64,000 nucleotides of DNA, taken from Tieghemiomyces parasiticus (Eukaryota; Kickxellomycota; Dimargaritomycetes; Dimargaritales; Dimargaritaceae). The stretch's first letter is position 1. Each line of letters begins with the position of its first letter. Position numbers and translations under genes: made by a program. Below, in pieces: positions 12,526-25,500 of this stretch. Below the pieces are notes generated by a model. It made no database searches and was not told where the DNA came from. It saw only the letters and a list, made by a program, of their open reading frames with translations. The stretch covers positions 17,330 to 81,329 of the forward strand of contig JANBPT010000078.1 of assembly GCA_027575765.1 (NCBI GenBank), given 5' to 3'.

Positions 12526-14895
12526 GGCAGAAATTAGGATAAAGGCCGGGTACAGCCGTATAAGCACGCGTCTAGGGCTGGCGGGCTGCCAAAAAAACAA
12601 AGGAGTAGGTTGGCAGGCCGTGTGGAGCTAACAGGAGGTGGCTGGGATTTTATGGCCGGTGCCAGGAGGAGAATTAAGGTTGCCAATGGGACGGGTCAAC
12701 AATGACGACCAGAGACGAATGGGCAGTAATGACAGCGTAAGCGAGTAAAAGGCCTCCGTGAATCGTGGGACAAAGACAACAAGAGAGCTAGAACCCAACG
12801 TCTAACCAGTGAAAGTAACAGGTCGCGACAACCCGAGATGTGCAAAACCTCAAGGAGGGGCTGGATTCCCCGTGGCCTATTAATACAGACCTGGCAGATG
12901 AGGGAGGGAATCTACCAGGTAGCCAGGCTCCTGGGTCCATATGGCGAGTGTCTCGGGGCGAACTCAGCCCAGCCCTCTCGACCAGTCGAAAGTTCGAGGA
13001 CGCAGCCGTCCATACCCTGGTCCCTGGCGACTCAATCAGGCCATACAGAGCTCGGAAGATATCGCTACCCCGTAAGAAACAGGATAGGCCCCGGGAAGGA
13101 CACAGGCCCGTAGACCAATGGGAGGCGTGCGCTTGCCTGGCAACCCCCTTCCATTCATCTGCACGACCCCACCGTACTGTTAACCCGCGGGCAGGCCACC
13201 CCTCATGAGCTGCCCAGGGCTGGAGACACAGGGCCGCCATTGAATGGCCCGTCTCCGCCTCATATTACTAGGCCCACGTCAAAGTGTTACTCGGGCGAGA
13301 GCTATCTGATGGTATGAGCCATGGTAGTTGCATGCCACTTGTACACCTCGCCCTAGAGGCGACGTTGAAGGATGGTAGGTCAGGGGCGCGGTCTGGGAGT
13401 GTACCAGTGGGCGGACGGATGACGTGCGACAGTGACCGGCCAAGCTAACAGCACTAGCCAGCGTGTCAAATCGACAGCTGCCGCGATGCCGGCCAAGGGC
13501 TGTGGCGGGTGGTAGCCGCACCTCTTGCGTACGGCCAGTACCCATGCCTGGCCGGGAGCAGTGGGCCAGCTTCTCCCATATCCCGGCCGCCGACCACCAC
13601 CGAGCGCCACATGCCCGTTCGCCATAGGAATCCAGCCAGGGAAACAGGCCACATTCTATCACATGCTGGACAGGCGTGGTGGCGGTTGGCAGGCCCACCA
13701 TAGCGGTTGTTGCAGATCTTTAGAACGGTGGCCGGGGAGTTTGCGGAAGAATGTGGTGGATCAGACCCACTAGTCTCACGACGTTTCGAACTGGCCGGGG
13801 GGGGGGGTATGGCCGTTCGGGCTGCCGTGGAGGGGTGGTTTTCGAGTAACCTAAATACGACTGATCGGTCGGGGAGTTTAATAGCGCATGGTACCTAGCC
13901 CACCCCCTATACCATATAGACAACCTAATAGGGGCTGCAGAGCCTGGCGTCCCCCCCCCGCCATCTGTAATCCGCTTAAGCCCAGGGTAGTCATTATGCT
14001 AGTCGCCGGTTTCAGCTCGCCTTGTCTACAGAGCAAGTAAGTACTGGGGTGAGAATTAATCCAGAATTTGGCTGGCGGGATAGAAGATTGCCTGGCATAC
14101 TTTTCCTGCCAGCCCACTCTGTGCAGGCAGATGCGCTTCTGGTATCCGCATTCGGTGAAAGCCCACCGGCGGGGTCGATCCATGGGCCCGATTGTGGATA
14201 GGTGAGGTCCGTTGGGGATGGGCTGTTCTGTACCCCAGCCCTGATCACGCGGAGGCGCAGTGTCAACACTTCAGAACCAACTCTTCGCCCATGATGCATC
14301 TCACGAGAGTCAGGACCAAGGACGAGGGCACATACCGAGCCGGGGCATAGTGTTCCTGGAGGATATCGTCTGTGTGTCACCTTCGCCACCACACCCAAGG
14401 CCACTGGCGCTCATGAGTTGGGAAGTGATCAAAACTGGGGCTCGCAAAGCCCTGGAGCTAGCTAGCAACATGGTGCAAACTGGTGGGTGGGTAGGGGAGG
14501 GATTCATGCCCGTCGCTGACCCGTAAGGTACCTTATGGGTATACCGAGGGTGCTGGACAGTTGCGGGGTATGGGGTAGTAAACAAGACTGTAAGGCGCTG
14601 GCGGTTCTGTCCTATCTTTAACAATCCCCATCCCCCCTGTGCCCCATCGACTATAGCATCCTCCCCTACCCTCGCCCATTCGCAGGTTGGACACCCCCCA
14701 ATTAAACTTTAGTTACAGGGACAGTGTCACTGTTACACTTCTCCATTTGCCGTTGCAGACAGTACCTCCCTCCCTCCCTTTCTCTTGCCCGGGTGAGCGG
14801 ATTCAACTGCGTCCACATTTTGACCTCTAAAACCCAGCGCCACCAACCTCAATCCCTCGCACTTCCAGAGTCTTCGACTCACTCCCTCGCTTCCA
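12526..14895. other. Divergent intergenic region between NCP1 and STT4
   Basis: It presumably holds both promoters. A CATAAAA string on the minus strand near 12647-12655 is a possible NCP1 core element. Several overlapping open frames on both strands (12788-14624) lack ATG starts or conserved motifs. A perfect 12-bp palindrome, TAAGGTACCTTA, lies near 14524. Confidence 0.45.
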
Positions 14896-17800
14896 ATGGA
14901 CGGGTAAGTACCTGATGGAGGGCCGGTACTGGCGCTGCTATGCCCAGTGGGATTGGCACGCTATCGACAGCTAGTAGCACCTTTCATCCCAGGCAGCCGC
15001 AACCCAGGACACAACTTCTCGGCCTAACTTGCTGCCCCTGTGTACGCCGCTGTGATTCCCTTTCCAACGCCAGGCTTGAATTTCCCGACCTTCACCACCA
15101 GATTCTGCACCAGCTGGCTACGACCCTGGCCCTTCAGAAGGAAAAGGCGTCGCACCAGGGGGTCCCGCAGCTCTGGAACCAATTTCCCACTCTACCTGTG
15201 GCCGAGGCCGTTGTCCCGGCGAGTCCCGCAGCGGTCCCTGCGCAGCCGGCAGAACCCGCAGACGGGGGGAGAACTGGTCCTCCCGGGGATACATCGCCGC
15301 CGCCGCTGACCAACGGCCATGCCGTCCCCGGCCCTACCGCCATCAACTCCTCGCCGGCTACCCCGGAACTCATGACGGCCCGCCAGCAGAGTGCCATTTT
15401 GGCTGGGGCACGCTGGGCCCTGGAGACCAAATCCTATGCCACCCGCTGTCAGCTCGTGCAGCGCCTGCTGCCCTACCTGGCCGCCCTCCCGGGCTACACC
15501 TACCCAGAAAACTACCGGTGGAAGGAGATTTCGCCCGAGGATCGGTTCGTATACGAGTTTACCTCATATCTGCTCAACATCGCCGCCGAGGAACTGGTCA
15601 ACCCGGCCACCGATGAACCCGATGTGCCGCACCCGGCCAACCTGGCCCACACCATCCTGGAAGCCGTATGGAGCTACGTCGAGTCCCACGTCCACCTATT
15701 ATGCGACGCGTCGCCCGTGCGCGTGTGTACCTTCGTCCTGCCTTCGCTCAACGGCGCCTTCCAGGCCCTGGAGGACGCCCCTTTGGCGTTTCCCGCATCC
15801 TGGGTGGTCAAGGCCTACGACTTGGCCAAGCGTTTGCTCCACGGGGACGTCCTTGATACCATCACCCGCAAGATCGCCGCCGCGCGCCGCGGGACCAGCG
15901 TGGGTGACGCTAGCGACTCCGGACCACGCTACGCTCGCCGTGTACTGAAGCGCTACGCCGACTCCGGTGCGCCGTTCTCCAGCAACGCTGTGATCGTGCG
16001 TTACCTAGGCTTCGTGCGGAACGTCCTGGTGCGTCGCTCTGTGCGTACCGACATTGACGCCGACTGCCGCACCAAAGTCCGTGTGGCCAGCCGCGGTCGC
16101 AGCGGAACCACCGCCGCCCCGGCTGTTAACCACCTCAACGCCGCTGGTTTGCATGACGAGGCCCCGCGGGCTAAGCCCCCTGCCCCTGTCGCGACGGGCG
16201 CGGGTGGAACCGGTCTCCAGGAGCCCGAGACCTACGAGGAGTGCTGGGCCCAGCTCAAAGCCCGCCCGCAGCCCCGGTTCTCCGAAAACGCGGCGGCCCC
16301 CGACGATCCCTCCGCCTACGCCCGGGCTGTCCGCGGCCTGTTTGTGCTCAGCCAGCGGTACTGGGCCGACCTGGTTAACCTGATGCGCGAACCTAGCCCC
16401 ACGGGGTCCTCCCCGGACGAGACGGTGCGGCCGGCGCCCACCGCTGGGCCCACCCCCAACGTCGGATGGAGTCCCCAGCTCACCGTGCGCCCGGGCGGCC
16501 CGGGCCCCGCCGCGACCCTTGCCGTCCCGTCCGCTCACCCGTTACCCCCGACGGCCAGCACCCCCCAGTGGTACTTGGCCCCGGAACTCTACGTACTGGA
16601 CCTCCTCCCGCGCTGCCTGCAGGTGGCTGGTCTGGCTTGCTACGTGCTTGGGTGCCTCGACGAACCGTTCCTTAATGATATCCTCACCTTCCTCATCTCT
16701 CCGCTGGCGCGCGCTTGCCCCCTGGTGGTAATCACCATCTGTGACGTGCTGGAGGTCATCGCGGGCAGTTTCCCGGACTACCGCGCCGAAATCCTGCAGT
16801 CCATGATCGACTACGTTAATCACCCGCCGGCCAATGCCGCCGAGGTGATCCCCGACGCCTCCGGGCTAGAACGCAACCCAGCCGAGGTGGCGTTAGACGA
16901 CGAACTGCTGGGCTACGTGGTCCACGTCCTGACCCGCTGTCTGGCCCTCAATGCCGGCGGGGACCAGGTGGCGTTGTCCACCCTGCACCTGTTCATGAAC
17001 ACCCTCTTCGCGATGCACCTCGACACCCAGAAGGTCCCGTTGGCCCACCGTATCAGCCGCAACGCCATAATCGCCCTCAGCGACGTGACCCTGGCCCTGC
17101 ACAACGACCGCATCACCGTGTGGTGCGTATCCACCCTGCTCCGGTCGGCCAAGAAGCACGACGTGTCCCTGCGCCGGCTGATAATAGAGAAACTGGCGCA
17201 GGTGGCCCTGATCGCCCCCACCACTTCGTTCGTAGAGGTCGTGGAACTGCTGGCCCTGGTGGGCGACACCCGCCACACCCGTGAAGCTGGGATCGAGGCC
17301 CACGTCTTGCGTGAGACAGTATGGCGCACCATGCGCTATCTGGCCACCCGGGCCAACCAACGCCCGGACCTTTACAATCGATTCCTGGCCCTCATCCTTA
17401 ACTGGTTTGTGGATAAAGGTGTGGAAATCCAGACCACGGCCTGTGTGGTGCGTACCCGTGGGGTCATCCACGCCAAGGAACTGGGCGTGTTCCTACCCGT
17501 CATTCAGGCGCTCCTCGAGCACCGCGATTTTGAGCCCCACCTCAAGGCCTCGCATGACATGGTATCCCTAATGCGCAACGTGTGGTTCCACTTGGTGCTC
17601 AACGGGTGTCTGGTGGACCCCTCATGGATCGCCGAGTACAACGACGCCCTGGTGGTGATGGCCGCCAAGTCTCCAATCCTGGTGCACGAGTCGGCCATCA
17701 ACTACCTCGAGACCGACCTTGAGTACAACTCGGTGCTGCGTCGCGGGTACTCGGAACAGTCCCTGTCCAGCTTACGCGCCACCCTGGCGTCGTACCTCCC

Positions 17801-20800
17801 CGACCACGCGGCGGCCATCCGGTCCCTGTCATTCGCTCAGACCACCTTCCTGCTGGCCATCTGGTACGTCGAAACCACCCGCGGCCGCGCTGGGAATTGC
17901 ACCCAAGTCTTGCGTTACTTTGATAACCCCGGCGTCACCTCGTCTAAACTGGTAGGCCTGATCGAGGCCATCGCCGACCGGACCCTCAAAGAGTATGTGC
18001 AAGAACGTCGGTTCCAGTTCACCTCGGCGGTGGTCAACGAACAGATGAAAGGTCAGCTGCGCGCGCTACTGATCAGCAGCTGTAGTCGACTCGAACGCGT
18101 CAGTCGCCTCTCCCGCATCTTTGTCAAGGGTATCCTCCGACCATACCCGCAGGCCCTCTTGGACAGCCAGCTGCTCTTCACCCTGCTTGAGCTGGTCCAG
18201 TTGGTCTGGGAGTCCTGCCAGGCCGAGATTGAGGACGAGTTTTACCCGGTCTACAGTTTCACTTCCCGCCCGTTGGGTATCACCTTGCAGTTGCCCGACT
18301 CCATGTCGTACCGGAAAACCCTCCTGGCCTCCTTCGCCGTCGCTGCCCGCGACTGGCTACTACTCACCACCCGCGCCGCCCCCCTCGAGATGGACAATCT
18401 GTTGCAGGATTACCTGGCCCGCACTGACAACGTCACGGTGGGGTTCCGCCCGCACGTGGGCCGGTCTTTGGCTCTAGATATTGGCCGGTCGCTTTACGCC
18501 GCCGTGGCCGGGACCCTGACGTCGGCCTTGTTTGGCGCCGAGGCCGGCGGTGACCCGGTACCTGTCATGCTGCCCGTCGCGGGAGAAAGCCAGCCGGGCG
18601 CCGCGGGGTTCGCCGGTGGGGCCCTCACCACTTTTGGTACGCCCTCCGGGACTGCCCCGGCGTTCACGGTGGACGCAGCTTCGGCCTTCCTGTTCCAGTT
18701 TGGGCGCCGCATGTACTACCGTGGCGAGCAGCACGGGTGGGCTACCCCGGAGGCCCGTGACGAGGCCAACCGGGCCCTCCTGGACGAACTACGCACCCTT
18801 CACGCGCGGGCTTGCCGCCGCGACTCGGTGCCTGCTGAGGACCTATACGCCGTGTTCTGTCGGGCGGCCGCGGTGGTCAAGTCCCAGCCCACGCCCGACC
18901 GCCTCATCCTGCACCTGCTGTGCTGGACACCCGTACACCTGTTCACGGATGACGCCATGAAAATGGCTGCCGCGGTATGGACCGACCTGCTGCTACACCG
19001 TCCCGAACTGGAACCCGTGCTCATGGCCGAACTGGTAGCCTGCTGGACCTGGACGGTGCGCCACCGTCGCGGCCTCTTCACCGACCGCTTCACCCCACGT
19101 AATCCCTTCGGCTCCAAAATGTCCTACGCGCCCACCGACAAGACCGCGCGCTACCGTGCCTACCAGGGCATCGCCGCGTGTTTCCACCCGCACGTCACCT
19201 GGATCCTGTTCTTCACCTCGCGTCTAGAGGCCACCCAGTTCCACCACCCGGACACCGCCCTCCTGCTGGCCCGTATGTTCCAGCTGACCTTCCCTGCCCT
19301 GGACCGCCTGAGCAGCAACCCGCTGGCCCGCCAGGGTCGGTTTCTCTTGGCCCGTCTCGGGCTCAAGCTGCTCGAGCACCTTTTCGCAGGCCCCGTAGTG
19401 GTCTTCCGGTTCCGGCTGAACGTCTACGCCCTGGCCCTGTCGTGGTTCACCGTGGCCCCGCGTTGGACGTTCAGCGGAAGTAAGCGCTCGATTGCCGAAG
19501 AGCTCCGCCTACTCATCGACTGTTACGGCGCCGTGGAGGCCGACCTGACCACCGCGACCACCGCCGGTGCCCACGTCCAGTGGAGCGGGTCCATCGAAGC
19601 GCGCGCCAAGAGCACGGCCGCTCTGCTCGACGATTTACCGCCGCCGGCCGTCGACGGCCGCGCCTACACTTCCCCGGAATTGCCGTCCCCAGCCACTCGC
19701 CAGCGTTTGGTCCGCCAGAAACGCCTAATCTTGCTCCTGCTGGCCAGTGAGATTCGCCGCCTGGTGGTGTGGAACAGCGCCTCGGATCCGGCCGTCACCC
19801 AACGCGACGCCGGGGGCCGGTTCCGCGAGCCGGCCTACCCAGAGGAAGGATGGCGCCAGGTAGTGCGCGACGCGTGGGATTTCGACCCCAACTTGGCCGT
19901 ATACCTGCCGGCCCGCCTGTCCCACCCCGCGGTGGCCGACGAACTGCGCTGCCTGGTCCTGCGGGACCCGCGGGCCGTGGTGCGTAACCCGGACGCCCTC
20001 CCGCACCTCCTCCCGCGCAGCCAGACCCTGACCCTTGACCAGAAACGGTACCTGCTGTACTGGGCCCCCGTCGCCCCCGTGGCCGCCACCGCCTACCTGA
20101 CCGGGACGCACAGCGCCCAACCCCTGGTGGTGCAGTACGCCATGCGGGCCCTGGCGCAGTACCCGATCGACGTGGTGTTCTTTTATGTCCCGCAGCTCGT
20201 CCAGGCGCTCCGTTACGACCTCCTCGGGTACGTCGAACGTTACATTCTGGACGCCGCACTGATCTCGCAGCTGTTTGCCCACCAGATCATCTGGAACATG
20301 AAGGCCAACATGTACAAGGATGAGGAGGGCATGGTACCCGACACGCTGAAGCCCACCCTTGACCGTATGATCGCCCACATTGTCGGCCAGCTCTCGGGCC
20401 CCAATCAGGCCTTCTACGAACGCGAATTTGCCTTCTTTGGCAAGGTCACGGGGATCTCCGGGAAACTGAAGCCGTTTATTAAGAAGCCCAAGGAGGAGAA
20501 GAAGAAAAAGATTGACGAGGAGATGCGCCAGATCGCGGTCGACGTCGGCGTGTACCTGCCCTCCAACCCAGACGGAACTGTCGTGGATATTGACTACAAT
20601 TCCGGCCGCCCGCTTCAGTCCCATGCCAAGGCACCCTTTATGGCTACATTCTATGTCAAGCGTCGTATCGCTGCCACCGACGAAGTTCAGGAACTGATCG
20701 ACGACCATGGGTCTGACGATAGTGTGGTGCTCGTTGATAGCGAACAGGTGTTGACCCCGACCGAGCCCGAGCCCACCGTGACCGTCCCCCCCGCGGATCC

Positions 20801-21770
20801 TAAACCTCCCTCTAACGTCCCCGTGGGCGGGATGGCCGCCGCGGCGGAGACGCATGGAGCGCCCCGGTCCGCGGCCTCGTCATTCGTGGCCAACGGCGGT
20901 GGCGGGGGAGGTGCTCCGCTGTCTGTCACGTCTACCCACGCCGAGAGCCAGGCTCAGATGGCGGCCCGCGTGGCAGAGGTTATCGTTAAGCAGTCGGCCA
21001 TCTTTAAGGTGGGCGACGACTGCCGGCAGGATGTGCTGGCCCTGCAGCTCATTGCCGTCTTCAAGAACATTTTCACATCAGTGGGACTTGACCTTTATCT
21101 ATTCCCCTACCGCGTGGTGGCGACCAACCCGGGGTGCGGTATGATCGATGTGATTCCCAATGCCATCTCGCGTGACCAGCTGGGCCGCGAAAAGGTCAAC
21201 AGTCTGTACGACTACTTCGTGACCAAGTACGGTGGCGAGGACTCGGTGTCGTTCCAAAAGGCCCGGCATAATTTCGTCCAGAGCGTGGCAGCCTACTCGC
21301 TGATCTCGTTCCTCCTACAGATCAAGGACCGGCATAACGGCAACATTATGATTGACGACCGTGGCCACATGGTCCATATCGATTTCGGGTTCATCCTGGA
21401 TATCTCGCCCGGTGGGATCAACTTTGAGAGCTCGCCGTTCAAGCTTACCACCGAGATGATCAATGTCATGGGCGGGTCCGCGACTGCCCAGCCGTTCAAA
21501 CTGTTTGCCGACCTGTGTGTCAAGGCCTATTTGGCCTCCCGCCCCTACGCCGAATTGATCGTGGAGACAGTACGTCTCATGGCCGACTCGGGCTTGCCTT
21601 GCTTTAAAGGGGAGTCCACCCTCGTCAAGTTGCGACAGCGGTTCCAACTTGATAAGACCGAGCGTGATGCCGCTCAGTATATGCTTGACCGTATCCATGA
21701 GTCGTTCCAGAACCGCCGGACCGTGCTCTACGATTCGTTCCAGAAGGCGACGAACGGGATTCCTTATTAA
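14896..21770 (+). CDS. STT4: Phosphatidylinositol 4-kinase III-alpha (Stt4)
   Basis: It makes PI4P at the plasma membrane from phosphatidylinositol. I read exon 1 as 14896-14903 (codes Met-Asp and two bases of Gly), a 170-nt intron 14904-15073 (donor GTAAGT, branch CCTAACT near 15024, acceptor CCAG) and exon 2 as 15074-21770, giving 2,234 residues. The junction restores an N-terminus MDGLEFPDLHHQILHQLA with the dl-hhq-iL-qLA pattern I expect for this family. The middle is the long alpha-solenoid, followed by the PIK helical region. The C-terminal lipid kinase has PFMATFYVKRR, GDDCRQDVLALQLI, the catalytic loop DRHNGN at 2088 and DFGF at 2106. The kinase N-lobe carries an acidic and Gly-rich insert of about 80-90 residues. 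An alternative start at ATG 14940 would skip splicing but gives an unfamiliar N-terminus. Confidence 0.93.
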
Positions 21771-22540
21771 GCAACGTAGAAGAAAGGGTGTCATGCAGGC
21801 CCTTTCAAAGCACGGCTTTTTTTTGCTTCTTGTTTTTTTTTGGCGGGGCAGTTTTTTTATGATATATATTTGTGGGTTGTCATTATAGCCGCTAGGGCCC
21901 TGGAAGATAACCCTCTCAGCCTATCCAGGTGGCGTGCCCTGGAACCACTTTCGGCCAGGGCCTACCTTCAAGCTGTGCCTTTTTTATACTATTTTCGACT
22001 AGACCTGGTCGATATCCTAATCAACCTTTTCGGTAACTTCCTTTCAGCTTCCACAACTTTGATCGCAGCGTAGTAGTAGCCAATAATATCTTCCGCGTAA
22101 AATTACAAATGATCATGTGACATATCCATACCGGCTTGCTCAGGGCCTCTTCTCCTTCCTCCCTCGCTTCCGAGAGCACCACTGATCGGTACAGGCTTGT
22201 GGGGATGTACCTCCACCCCCCTCCCTTTGATTAGCTCTTGAGACGCAAAGCCAACTTTGAAACCCCAGTGTCTAATTAATCAGTGTCCAATCTGGTCGAC
22301 GCCCCAAGTTACCTTTGCCACAATCCCCCACCCTCACACTCCTCGGAGGCAGACCAATGCACCTCCTACAGACTTCAGGTGTCAAAATAAGGCTCAATTT
22401 TTTTTAACCAGCTCGGCTTAGACATTCATGACAAATGTGAGACCCCTTGGTTCTTCAACCCAGGCCCTTATTATCCTCTCACATTCAACGCATTTCTAGT
22501 CCTGCGTTTCCCCCCCCCCACTATAACCATTCCATACACC
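21771..22540. other. Intergenic spacer between STT4 and TFC3
   Basis: This is a T-rich 3' flank of STT4 followed by a pyrimidine-rich stretch leading to the TFC3 start. No further gene is seen. It presumably contains the STT4 terminator and the TFC3 promoter. Confidence 0.5.
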
Positions 22541-25500
22541 ATGTCGCTGGACGACCTAATGGGCCACTTGGTCCGGGAAATCGCCATGGATGGCGAGCTC
22601 GGCAGTACCTGTCCCCGCCTCTGGAGTTTCGCCGAATCGTTCTACCAGTCCCATGAGGTGTGTCATTTGGACAACCGGGGTCCTTCGGCGCCCGCCCGAC
22701 CGTACGTTGACGCCAACGCCCAAGCCTTCCTGTGGCGGTGGTTGTTGAGTCTACCCAACCTAACCGTCTTGGTTGAAGCCATGGATAATGATAAACTGAC
22801 CCTATTACCTGTCGACAATGAAGCGGAGAAGAACGAAAATGGCAGCAACGCGGGAACTGTTCAGCAAGATGTAGTACTGATCCCACTCCCCGAAGTCACT
22901 GCCGCGCCTGTGTTTCGCCTGGGCCGCATACCACGCGGGTCGCGTAACTGTGTGACCGACCGCCAGGCCGGTCGCTACATCCTATACACCACTGACCGCC
23001 AGATGCGTGATGCCGTCAAGGAGGCTGATCGGTCACGTCTTTGGGACGACCTTCCCCAAGTGGCTTGGTCCGAGCTGCCTGCTCAATTCTCTGCACGGTA
23101 CAAGGGCACCACACTACTCACCGACGACGATCCCAGCGATCTGGACGACCATTTCCTCGCGTCCAAGGGCAGAGAACTTGGCACGACTGTTGCCCGGAAG
23201 TACCGCCTCATCGTACGTGCCAGCGTGCCGCAAATCCTCCACCACCTCTTCAAGGGCCGGTCGGGTGGAATGATGCTGCTAGCCACTCTTGCTTACCCGG
23301 TACTCCAATATGTGGCTCGAGCGCGGACCCAGGGAGTGCCCGTCGTCGAGCTGAGCCGCCTGTTCGGCATGGACCCGCGTACCACCTTTTACATCTGTAA
23401 GAGTCTCGGGGCCCGCCGACTGCTAGATCGAGTTGCTGCCGTGTACATGAACACCCACACCACCGTGGCCTACCATTACGCCTACTTCACCCTGCCCACG
23501 GCGGCGGAGATCGGGGACACTGCGGAGGCCGCGTCGACCCAACCGGCAACCACCGCATCCAAGCCAGGCCCAGCGGCGGCGGTTGGTCCGATGGCCGTCA
23601 TCAGCAAGGCCTACCCGATTCACGCCTTTCGGGCCGCCGTGTGCCACGCGCTGGCTCAACGGCCCAACGGCGTCATGCTGTTTTCTGAACTCAAGTACCA
23701 ACTAGGGGCCCGGCAGAGTAACATGCGACAGCAGAAGCGTGTCAACCGCCACATCACGTGGTTGGTCGAACACGGGTACCTGGTGAAAATCCGAGTGCCA
23801 CGGGAAATGGTCGCAGGACCCGACGACGTCGAGGATGACGGGACGGAGGACATAGTCATGAAGCACGAGGAAGAGGAGGAAGAGGGAGCGGCCACCAAGA
23901 GCGATTCACTTGACCCCCATGTCGCGTCCATGTCGCCAGCGGGGCCTGATACCGAGCCGGCGGCGATGGCGATCGACAGCCGCGACGACCTGCCTGAATT
24001 TGATATGGGCGACCTTGCCATGGCCGCCGGTAAAGCCTACGATGGCTCCTTTCTTTGGGGGGAAGGACCAGAGTCCACCACAGCCTTATACTCGGCCCGG
24101 AGCCTACTAGACGCCATCGATGACGACGCTGAGGCTGCGGAAGATGAAGAAGAAGGGGGAAACAAAGGGCAGCGGATGGACGGACGCGCCACGCACCAGA
24201 CGAGAAATACCGACTCTGATGAAGAGTGTGTGGATGAGGAGGAAGAGTGTATTGCCGACGACGTTGACAAGCCGTTAACCGTGGTACCCCGACGTATAGC
24301 CCACCACTTACGCGGACAACCGAAACGCGTGAGGCGCGCCCCAAAGGAACTATGCGTACGGCTCCTACGCGAATACCGCGCGCCGCGTTCCCAAACGTAC
24401 ACGGGGACCGCCGCCCCGCCCAATACGACGGCCGACGACGCTACGCCCGTGGACGTCTCCGATCCTGTAACTGCCTCCCTGCCGCCTGGGATTCCCTCCA
24501 CCACGTCCAAACGGTTCTACTACACCAACCACACCGAGCCCATCACCTCCAGCGCCACTTTCCCGACCTGCCTGCAGGTCCCAACGGGTGCGGCTCCGGC
24601 CTGGGGACCTTCCCCGTTCCAGCCTGTCGAGGTTCAGGTCTACCGATTAATTGCGGCGGCGGGTAGCGGAGGGACCACCGCGTCCGCCATACGCGCCGTT
24701 ATGCCCACTGTCGCACGGCCCATCCTCTTTAAAGTACTCGATACGCTCCTTAAGAACAAGGAGGCCAAGAATGCCCAGTTCACACAGTTTTTGGATCCCC
24801 CATCCGGTATCCAGACCCTGACGTGCGCGTTCCCGGCTCGTTCAGAAATGGTCCACTGCGGTCGGCTCCGCCAGCGTCGCGTTGTGGTGGGCACTGACCC
24901 TGACCGTCAGGCGCCACGCTGGACCCGGCCGTTCTTCCCTCCGATTGACACTCCAGAGCGTTCGGCCCAAGCTGTCGGGGAAACGGAGGAACCCGGCCCA
25001 GAGTCAGTGGTCGAAGCAGCAGATGCATCGGCCGCCGACATATCGACGCCGACAAGACGAAAACGCGGCAGATCTGTCGTTACCGATGTCAGTCCGTCAT
25101 TAGGCCTGAAACGCATCCGCACCACCGCCGAACCAGGCGACGGAGCATGTCTCTCGGCTGATCCGACCAACCCCCCGTTTCAGCCCATCACTGCCGACGG
25201 GACCTGTCCGGACTGCCATCTGGGCGGACCGATGCTACACGCCACGGTTTGTGAGGGTTGTCAGAAATCCTTCCATGTTGCCTGCATCCTCGGCCGGGAC
25301 CCTGCCGTGGCCCTCGATAGCTGGAGGTGCTCACCGGCCTGCCGTTTGGCCGCCACCTCGAAGCGCGCTCGGCCTACTCAGGCCGCGACGCCGCAGCCAA
25401 GCGAGCCCCTTTCTACTCCGCGCCGCCGCCCGCGCGGCATCACGTCAGAGCAGCGCAGCGAAGTTCTCCGGGAACTGATCGAAGCGGAGGGCGTCGTACC

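Noticed and set aside
12526..12600. N-terminal extension of the P450 reductase
   Set aside because: It starts at TTG. The first ATG (12525) gives the normal short N-terminus before the membrane anchor.
12788..14624. Several open frames on both strands between NCP1 and STT4
   Set aside because: They overlap each other, mostly start at non-ATG codons and contain no recognisable motif. Chance frames in GC-rich DNA explain them.
20295..20520. Possible coiled-coil accessory gene from the Lys/Glu-rich KKPKEEKKKKIDEEM text
   Set aside because: It is part of the continuous Stt4 frame, in the linker between the helical and kinase domains.
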